Origin: Actinomycetota bacterium
GTDB lineage: Bacteria > Actinomycetota > Acidimicrobiia > Acidimicrobiales > SZUA-35
Direction of reading: 5' to 3'
Assembly: GCA_027730885.1 (NCBI GenBank)
Contig: JAQCHM010000091.1
Location: forward strand, 1-9,904
Length of the DNA: 9,904 nucleotides
Positions 1-5,684 of the stretch are shown piece by piece. The notes beneath the pieces were generated by a model that saw only the letters and a list, made by a program, of their open reading frames with translations, did not search any database and was not told the DNA's origin. Both the position numbers and the translations under genes were made by a program. How positions within the stretch are numbered: the first letter of the stretch is position 1; the number at the start of each line of letters is the position of its first letter.

Positions 1-812
1 GCGGTCGTACCTGAGGTGTAGAGCAGGTAGAGCAGTTGCTCGGAATCCATCGGCTCCGCCGGGCAGTCCTCGGACGCTTCGGCCATGAGATCATGCCACC
101 AGTGATCTCGGCCGGCCACCATTTCGGGGTCGGTGTCGCAGCGGTTGACGACGACCACCTGCTCGACCGATGCCGCACCGCGGCTGAGGGCTTCGTCGAC
201 CGTTGGTTTCAACGCGGCTGCCGCACCTCGGCGATAGCCGGCGTCGGCGGTGATGATGGGGCGGGCCGACGCATCGTCGCAACGGTCGATGATGGCGTCG
301 GCGGAGAAGCCACCGAAGATGACGGAATGGGCGACACCGATCCGAGCGCAGGCCAACATGGCAATCGGGAGCTCGAGGATCATCGGCATGTAGATGGCGA
401 CCCGGTCCCCCTTCTGGAGACCGAAACCCTTCAAGACGTTGGCGAACTTCTTCACCTCGGTGAGCATTTGGGCGTAGGTGAGCGTCACCTTGTCGCCGGG
501 CTCCCCCTCCCAATGGAACGCGACCTTGTCGCCCTTGCCGGCCTCGACATGGCGATCGAGGCAGTTGTAGCTGACGTTGAGCTGGCCGCCGAGGAACCAC
601 TTGGCGAATGGCAACTGCCAATCGAGGATCTGGTCGAAGTCCCGGCGCCAGCTGAGCACCTCTCGGGCCTGGCGGGCCCAGAAGGCTTCGTAGTCGGCCT
701 CGGCCTCGTCGTAGAGGGAGGTATCGCCGACGTTGGCGGCGGCGATGAACGCGGCCGACGGGGGAAAGGAGCGATCCTCGACTTCGAAGACGCCGATCGT
801 GGGCTCAGACAT
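1..812 (-). CDS. acs: Acetyl-CoA synthetase (AMP-forming), N-terminal part; truncated by window edge
   Basis: Activates acetate to acetyl-AMP and then acetyl-CoA (ATP + acetate + CoA) in the cytoplasm. Only the first 270 codons are in the window, against about 650 for the family, and the frame runs off the left edge without a stop. Seen: the family-specific N-terminal block around residues 71-88 (KWFLGGQLNVSYNCLDRH), the adenylate-forming region with GDRVAIYMPM and the GVAHSVIFGGFSADA segment, and at residues 265-270 the start of the ATP-binding P-loop motif (YTSGTT), where the sequence ends. The start is ATG at 812, with an AGGGA Shine-Dalgarno at 820-824 spaced 7 nt. It lies 55 nt behind the TetR-type gene on the same strand. 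The catalytic lysine domain, which is the acetylation target in known Acs enzymes, lies outside the window. Propionyl-CoA synthetase is the main alternative; the N-terminal block favours Acs. Confidence 0.94.
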   Translation of the reverse strand, partial: MSEPTIGVFEVEDRSFPPSAAFIAAANVGDTSLYDEAEADYEAFWARQAREVLSWRRDFDQILDWQLPFAKWFLGGQLNVSYNCLDRHVEAGKGDKVAFHWEGEPGDKVTLTYAQMLTEVKKFANVLKGFGLQKGDRVAIYMPMILELPIAMLACARIGVAHSVIFGGFSADAIIDRCDDASARPIITADAGYRRGAAAALKPTVDEALSRGAASVEQVVVVNRCDTDPEMVAGRDHWWHDLMAEASEDCPAEPMDSEQLLYLLYTSGTT

Positions 813-819
813 GACACGT

Positions 820-824
820 TCCCT
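820..824 (-). promoter_or_regulatory. Ribosome binding site of acs
   Basis: AGGGA on the minus strand, 7 nt before the ATG at 812. It supports that start and shows that acs has its own translation initiation rather than depending on coupling to the gene upstream. Confidence 0.6.
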
Positions 825-867
825 ACACTTTCGAAAACCGATGACGGGGACGATCGTAGTAGGCGAG

Positions 868-1542
868 CTACGCAAGCCCGTAGTTGGAACGGAGGCCTTG
901 GACCAGGATCGTGAGGCCCCGTTCGAACAGGACGTCGTCGGTCAGTTCGCGACCGCTGAGAACGAATTCGGCGATGCTGCCATCGGTCGGAAGGTCCGCC
1001 GGCACGAGATCGACCGACCGGCCGGACTCGGCGGCGCCCGCACGTAGCACGGCGTTACCGACCAGAAACGCCACCGCCAGGTTCACGATGCAATGGGCGT
1101 CAGCAGGGCTGATGCCGGCTCGCCGCATGGCTGTATAGCCGCTCAGGAAGGTGTCGAACCCCTCGCGACTCTTGCTCGCCGGGCGGCCGACGAACAGCGC
1201 GACGGTGTGCGGGTGGTCAAGCAGGACTTGGTTGAACGAACGCACGCCGCGAACGAAGACGGACTCCCACGCATCGTGTTCGACGAGGTCGATGATCTCG
1301 ACCTGGCGGTACAACAGATCGAGGACCGCGTCGAGAAGGTCGTCCTTGCTGCTGACGTAGTGGTAGATGGACATGGCCTCGACGCCGAGCGCAGTCCCCA
1401 GTTTTCGCATCGAAAGACCGGACAGACCATCCCGATCGATGATGGCGAGCGCCTCCAACGCGACTCGCTCGCGACTCAGTTGCGAGCGCCCGGGTCCGTT
1501 GCTGCCCGCACCGTTGGAGGCCAGCGGCACCTGTTCGACCAT
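868..1542 (-). CDS. TetR-family transcriptional regulator
   Basis: A 224-residue DNA-binding repressor-type protein. The N-terminal helix-turn-helix domain covers about residues 22-72: LSRERVALEALAIIDRDG, then the recognition part SMRKLGTALGVEAMSIYHYV (44-63) followed by SSKDDLLDAVLD. This is the classic TetR signature. The rest (about 85-220) is an all-helical ligand and dimerisation domain resembling the TetR_C type, with the hydrophobic VNLAVAFLVGNAVLRAG segment. The first about 20 residues are a Gly/Ser/Asn-rich tail. The ATG at 1542 has only a poor GCGGAA directly in front of it, and a GTG four codons later is an alternative, so the exact start is uncertain. It begins 10 nt after the methyltransferase stop and ends 55 nt before acs. 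The ligand and target are unknown. Its position suggests control of acs, of itself, or of an unseen neighbour, but no clear operator was found. Confidence 0.92.
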   Translation of the reverse strand: MVEQVPLASNGAGSNGPGRSQLSRERVALEALAIIDRDGLSGLSMRKLGTALGVEAMSIYHYVSSKDDLLDAVLDLLYRQVEIIDLVEHDAWESVFVRGVRSFNQVLLDHPHTVALFVGRPASKSREGFDTFLSGYTAMRRAGISPADAHCIVNLAVAFLVGNAVLRAGAAESGRSVDLVPADLPTDGSIAEFVLSGRELTDDVLFERGLTILVQGLRSNYGLA

Positions 1543-1552
1543 TTCCGCAACG

Positions 1553-2572
1553 CTACTGGTCGACTTCCCAGGTAGCGACCAGCCAGCCGCCGAGGCCGTC
1601 GGGGTCGAGAAGCGCGTCGGCTTCGCTGACCCGACTGCGCATCCTCATGGCGTGGAGATCAGGTCGTGCGGCTTTCTGCCTCCAAATCGCGCGACCCTCC
1701 TCGACCAACTCGTGGATACCGAACCGGTCGAGGAACGCGGCCTGCGTCTCGAGACGGGTAGGGGACGGAAGTTGATCGAAGGGTACGTCCGTCGTGATGT
1801 CCCAACGGCCCGGCTGGCGGTAGGGATCAGCCCCTCGTTCGTGTCGGCGGTACGTCCGGAGCCAACCACCCCGCGCTGACAGCTCTACGGTCGTTTGCGT
1901 CCCGTAGTCGAAGGCCACGAGACGGGCTGGACCACGGTCGAGGGCGGCCGCTACCCACGCCGACGCCGTCTCGACCACCGGGAAGCGCCCATCGACCGAC
2001 CGGTCGGCCAAGAGCGGCGGAACACGCTGCACCGGAACCCATCGCACGGGCACCCACGTCGTCGGCACCAACACCTCGACCGCCGAGGCATCGATGTCGA
2101 CACGGTCGACGAAGACCTCGTCGAATCGGAGTCGACGGTCGAGAGCCGGTCCGGCGGCGGACACCGGTACGAGGACTCGGAACGGGAGATTGTCCAACAG
2201 CTCGTTGGCCAGCACCACGCCTCCGGCGACGTCGCCGAGGTCCGGTGTCATTCCCGGCGCCACATCTGCGGCGCGCAGCGTCCACGCGGCGGCGCAACGG
2301 GGCGCAGCCACTTCGAGCGCCTTGAGTAGCGTTCCGGGGCCGGAACCGGCGTCGACAACCGGGAATCGGCCGGGCTGACCCAGCTCGTCCCACCAGTGGT
2401 CGAGGGCGCGGGCCAAAACCGCTCCGAAGAGTGGGCCCACCTCGGGACTCGTGAGGAAGTCGCCACGACGGCCGGAGCGACCATGGCCGGCGCGGTAGAA
2501 CCCGATGCCCGGGTCATAGAGGCAGTAGTCGACCCACTGGTCGAAGCGAACCCGCAGCGGCGGATCGTGCAC
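1553..2572 (-). CDS. SAM-dependent methyltransferase, MidA/NDUFAF7 family (putative complex I assembly factor)
   Basis: A 339-residue cytoplasmic class I methyltransferase. Seen in order: the family N-terminal motif YCLYDPGIGFYRAG (16-29); GDFLTSPEVGPLFG (37-50); the SAM-binding glycine loop VVDAGSGPGTL (72-82); the ANELLDNLPF block (122-131), equivalent to the NE-hD-hP motif of MidA proteins; FDYGT (221-225); and WLRTYRRHERGADPYRQPG followed by DITTDVPF, a highly typical MidA C-terminal signature. Known from the family: mitochondrial NDUFAF7 dimethylates an arginine of the 49-kDa subunit (NuoD homologue) during complex I assembly. Here the gene starts only 15 nt after nuoN, so a role in modifying this operon's NuoD is a reasonable inference. 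The start is GTG at 2572; an in-frame TGA lies directly upstream, which excludes a longer form. There is no good Shine-Dalgarno, so translation is probably coupled to nuoN. Residues 173-186 contain a short tandem repeat (WVPVR/WVPVQ). Confidence 0.9.
   Translation of the reverse strand: MHDPPLRVRFDQWVDYCLYDPGIGFYRAGHGRSGRRGDFLTSPEVGPLFGAVLARALDHWWDELGQPGRFPVVDAGSGPGTLLKALEVAAPRCAAAWTLRAADVAPGMTPDLGDVAGGVVLANELLDNLPFRVLVPVSAAGPALDRRLRFDEVFVDRVDIDASAVEVLVPTTWVPVRWVPVQRVPPLLADRSVDGRFPVVETASAWVAAALDRGPARLVAFDYGTQTTVELSARGGWLRTYRRHERGADPYRQPGRWDITTDVPFDQLPSPTRLETQAAFLDRFGIHELVEEGRAIWRQKAARPDLHAMRMRSRVSEADALLDPDGLGGWLVATWEVDQ
2012..2056 (-). repeat. Short imperfect 15-bp tandem repeat inside the MidA-like gene
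   Basis: Codons 173-187 read WVPVR, WVPVQ, RVPPL: two clear 15-bp units followed by a decayed third. The repeat is in frame and lies in a region of the methyltransferase that is variable between family members, between the NELLDNLP block and the FDYG motif. It looks like a small in-frame duplication rather than a functional element. Confidence 0.6.
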
Positions 2573-2587
2573 TCAGGCTCGAGCCAC

Positions 2588-4111
2588 TCAGGGCAGAGCG
2601 GCGCTGAAGTCGGTCATGTCGGCCAGCGGGCCGATGAGCACCGACCCGGTGACCAGCGTCACGAGCAGGGTCAGCACCAGCGCAGCCATGAGTGCGGGGG
2701 GAACCACGACCGGGCTGTGATCTCCGTCGGGGGCCGGCATGAACCACATCTGCTTGGCGATGGCCAGGTAGTAGAAGGCCGCGATCACCGAGTTGACAGC
2801 GGCTACCACAGCGAGCGCGATGCCGGCGGACGATCCGCCCGTGGTCAGCACCCGGAAGACTTCGAACTTGGCCCACCAGCCCCCGACGGGCGGGATACCG
2901 GCCAGGGAGAAGAGGAAGACAGTCATGGCCAAGGTCAGACCGGGTGCGTAGTGGAACAGCCCCCCGAAGCTCGAGATCTCACCGGATCGGGTCTTCCGAG
3001 CCGCAATGATGACGACGGCGAACGCCCCGAGGTTCATGGCTGCGTACACCACCAGATAGGTGACGATGGCTGACGCGGCCCGGGCCGGTTTGTCGCCATA
3101 GACGGCCAGCGGCGCCAGCATGTAGCCGGCCTGGGCCACACCGGAGTAGGCCAGCATGCGCACGATGTTGGTCTGGCGGATGGCGATGAGGTTGCCGACC
3201 GTCATGGTCGCAGCGGCCAGGACCCACATGAGCGGCTCGACGACGTCGGGCTGTGAGGCAAAGGCGACGGTCACGACGCTGACGAGGGCGACGAAGCCTG
3301 CTGCCTTGGAGGCAACCGCCAGGAACGCAGTCAGCGGCGTCGGCGCACCTTCGTAGGTATCGGGCGCCCAGGTATGGAACGGCACCGCGGAGACCTTGAA
3401 ACCGAAACCGATCACCGTGAAGACCATCGCCAACGTGAAGATCGGCTTGGACTCACCGGTCGCCATGGCGGTCGCGATGTCTGAGAGCTTCGTGCTGCCG
3501 GACACCCCGTAGAGGAGCGACATGCCATACAAGAGGATCGCCGACGCGAACACGCCCATCAGCATGTACTTGAGACCGGCCTCGTTGGACTTGAGATCAC
3601 GTTTCCGCCACGCGGCCAGGAGGTACGCGGTGATGGAGACCAGTTCCAACGCCACGAAGATCGAAACCAGGTCTCGGGCGGAACTCATGACGACCATGCC
3701 GAGGATCGATGCTGAGATCAGCTGGTAGTACTCGCTGTCGTAGTAATCGCCTTCACTCATGTAGTTGGTCGACAACAACACGATGACATAGCCCGACAGA
3801 AGGAAGAGCCCTTTGAGGACCAGGGAGTATCGATCGACGACGTAGGCGTCGTCGAAGAGCGACCGGGGCAAGTCTTCGCTCTGGTCCCACAGGGTCAGCA
3901 GCGGGATCATCGGAATGAGGAGCCCGAGGCCGGTGAGCGTCGGGATGATGCGACGGACCCGTTCCAGACCGACCAGATCGACGATCGTGATCAGCGCACC
4001 GACCGCCAGCAGCAACAATTCGGGGGCGACGGCGTGCCAATCGATGACGGGGCGGTCGAACGGTGCCTGCTCGATCTGAGCGAGGGCTCCGCCGGCGACG
4101 AGATGGATCAC
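2588..4111 (-). CDS. nuoN: NADH-quinone oxidoreductase subunit N (antiporter-like membrane subunit)
   Basis: A 507-residue polytopic membrane protein, one of the three Mrp-antiporter-like proton-pumping subunits of complex I. Seen: the TM5 glutamate E156 in FVALELVSITAYLL; the pump-channel lysine K239 in GFGFKVSAVPFHTWAPDTYEGAPTP; K269 in AVASKAAGF; the broken-helix TM12 lysine K415 in GIPPVGGWWAKFEVF; and the MLAYSGVAQAGYML block. K239 and K269 are 30 apart, as between K217 and K247 of E. coli NuoN. The length is near the usual about 485-520. The start is GTG at 4111, which shares GTGA with the nuoM stop (4-nt overlap), with a G-rich stretch at 4118-4122 in front, so translation is coupled to nuoM. 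It is the last structural subunit of the operon, as in most 14-gene nuo operons. Confidence 0.97.
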   Translation of the reverse strand: MIHLVAGGALAQIEQAPFDRPVIDWHAVAPELLLLAVGALITIVDLVGLERVRRIIPTLTGLGLLIPMIPLLTLWDQSEDLPRSLFDDAYVVDRYSLVLKGLFLLSGYVIVLLSTNYMSEGDYYDSEYYQLISASILGMVVMSSARDLVSIFVALELVSITAYLLAAWRKRDLKSNEAGLKYMLMGVFASAILLYGMSLLYGVSGSTKLSDIATAMATGESKPIFTLAMVFTVIGFGFKVSAVPFHTWAPDTYEGAPTPLTAFLAVASKAAGFVALVSVVTVAFASQPDVVEPLMWVLAAATMTVGNLIAIRQTNIVRMLAYSGVAQAGYMLAPLAVYGDKPARAASAIVTYLVVYAAMNLGAFAVVIIAARKTRSGEISSFGGLFHYAPGLTLAMTVFLFSLAGIPPVGGWWAKFEVFRVLTTGGSSAGIALAVVAAVNSVIAAFYYLAIAKQMWFMPAPDGDHSPVVVPPALMAALVLTLLVTLVTGSVLIGPLADMTDFSAALP

Positions 4112-5652
4112 GGAGCGCCCCCATGCAGGAAGGCACTGACCGCTGGGTCAGTGAGGTTGAAGATGATCCCGGGCACGAAACCGAACACCACGATGAGAAT
4201 CAGCAGCGGTACCCAGGCCACCCATTCGGTGAAGACCATGTCGTGGATGTGGGGATCGTCGGCGAACTCTTCCGACGGTGATCCGAACGCCGTGCGCTGG
4301 AGGAGCCAGAGCAGGTAAGCAGCAGCGAGGACCGTGCCGACGGCCGCGATGACCATGTACACCCGGAACAGGTTGGTGCTGATGCCGGCGGCTGGCTCAT
4401 AAGCCGCGAGGATGGCGGGGAACTCGCCCCAGAACCCGGCGAGCCCCGGGAGACCGAGGGACGCCATCGTGGTGAACCCCAGGATCCAACCCAGGTGGGG
4501 GGCCTGAACCAGGAGGCCGCCGAGACGCTTGATCTCGAGGGTGTGGTAGCGCTCCTTCACCGAACCGGCGATGAAGAACAGCATGCCGGTGATGAGGCCG
4601 TGGGCGACCATGCCGAAGATCGCGGCGTTGATGCCGAAATCGGTCATGGTGGCGATGCCAAGCATGACGTAACCCATGTGGGCGACCGACGAGAAGGCGA
4701 TGAGCCGCTTCATGTCGGTCTGCGCCAGGCATCCGAGCGCGCCGTAGATGATGCCGGCGCAGGCGAGACCACCGACGATCGGAGCCCAGTCGATGGCGGC
4801 ATCGGGAAGAATCGGAAGCGCGATCCGGACGAACCCGTACGTGCCGAGCTTCAGGAGGACCGCAGCCAGGATCACTGAGCCCTGCGTCGGCGCCTGGGTG
4901 TGGGCGTCAGGGAGCCACGTGTGGAAGGGGAACATCGGCACCTTGATGCCGAAGCCCATGAACATGCCACCGAAAATCAGCCACTGAGCACGATCCGACA
5001 GGTCCCCCTCGGCCACGAGTTCGGCCAGGCCGGCGATCGAGAAGGTTTGCGAACCGGTCAGCCAGTAGAGGGCAAGGAAGCTGACCAGCATCAGGGCCGA
5101 ACCGAACAGGGTGAAGAGGAAGAACTTGATGGCCGCGTAGAGTCGGTTCTCGCCGCCCCAGACACCGATCATGAAGTACATGGGCAACAGCACGACTTCG
5201 AAGAAGACGAAGAACAGTACGAGGTCCTGTGCGACGAAGCTGCCGAGCATGCCGGTGTGCAACACCAGGGTGAGAATGAGGAACGCCTTGGCGTTCCCCG
5301 GATCGGGGATGTGGTTCCAGCTGTAGATGATCACCAGCGGCACCACCAGCAACGTGAGCGCGATCAGTGGCATAGAGATGCCGTCGATGCCTACGAGATA
5401 GCGGGCGTTGACGATGTCGATCCAGCTTCGGTCGACGACGTAGTGGAGGGTATCCCACTGTTCGGAGCCCAAGCGGTAGAAGTCGACGGCCAGCCAGAAT
5501 CCGAGCGCCGCCGTCACCAACGAGGAGACCAGGGCGATGGTCTTGTGGTTCTCCTCCTGTTGGCCCGGGACGAGCATCATGATCAGCGCCCCCACGAGGG
5601 GGAGGAAGACCATGAGGGTGATGCCCCAGTCTTGGAGAAATGCGTTTTCCAT
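4108..5652 (-). CDS. nuoM: NADH-quinone oxidoreductase subunit M (antiporter-like membrane subunit)
   Basis: A 514-residue polytopic membrane protein and middle proton-pumping antiporter-like subunit of the complex I membrane arm. Seen: TM5 glutamate E152 in FFVFFEVVLLPMYFMIGVWG; TM7 lysine K237 in FGIKVPMFPFHTWLPDAHTQAPT; TM8 lysine K268 in AAVLLKLGTYGF; the TDMKRLIAFSSVAHMGYVMLG block; and TM12 glutamate E410 in PGLAGFWGEF. K237, K268 and E410 each sit three positions above K234, K265 and E407 of E. coli NuoM, so spacing is conserved and the channel looks intact. TM12 carries Glu where NuoL and NuoN carry Lys, which identifies this paralogue as M. The start is ATG at 5652 with AGAGGA upstream. 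It lies 32 nt behind nuoL and overlaps nuoN by 4 nt. Confidence 0.98.
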   Translation of the reverse strand: MENAFLQDWGITLMVFLPLVGALIMMLVPGQQEENHKTIALVSSLVTAALGFWLAVDFYRLGSEQWDTLHYVVDRSWIDIVNARYLVGIDGISMPLIALTLLVVPLVIIYSWNHIPDPGNAKAFLILTLVLHTGMLGSFVAQDLVLFFVFFEVVLLPMYFMIGVWGGENRLYAAIKFFLFTLFGSALMLVSFLALYWLTGSQTFSIAGLAELVAEGDLSDRAQWLIFGGMFMGFGIKVPMFPFHTWLPDAHTQAPTQGSVILAAVLLKLGTYGFVRIALPILPDAAIDWAPIVGGLACAGIIYGALGCLAQTDMKRLIAFSSVAHMGYVMLGIATMTDFGINAAIFGMVAHGLITGMLFFIAGSVKERYHTLEIKRLGGLLVQAPHLGWILGFTTMASLGLPGLAGFWGEFPAILAAYEPAAGISTNLFRVYMVIAAVGTVLAAAYLLWLLQRTAFGSPSEEFADDPHIHDMVFTEWVAWVPLLILIVVFGFVPGIIFNLTDPAVSAFLHGGAP

Positions 5653-5658
5653 ACCTGT

Positions 5659-5664
5659 TCCTCT
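5659..5664 (-). promoter_or_regulatory. Ribosome binding site of nuoM
   Basis: AGAGGA on the minus strand, 6 nt before the nuoM ATG. The 32-nt nuoL-nuoM gap is the longest inside the nuo part of the window, and here nuoM has a good independent site. It is flanked by two copies of ACAGGT (5653-5658 and 5665-5670), possibly by chance. Confidence 0.6.
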
Positions 5665-5684
5665 ACCTGTCTCTCAGATGTGGA

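Noticed and set aside
813..867. Possible TetR operator or terminator between tetR and acs
   Set aside because: Only two separate 8-bp palindromes (TTTCGAAA at 829-836, ACGATCGT at 850-857) are visible; neither extends to an operator-like inverted repeat nor to a hairpin followed by a U-run.
36..914. 292-codon plus-strand open frame opposite acs
   Set aside because: It is antisense to a clear acs reading frame with family motifs; its composition (Gly, Asp, Val, Arg, Glu rich, no domain) is typical of mirror frames in high-GC DNA.
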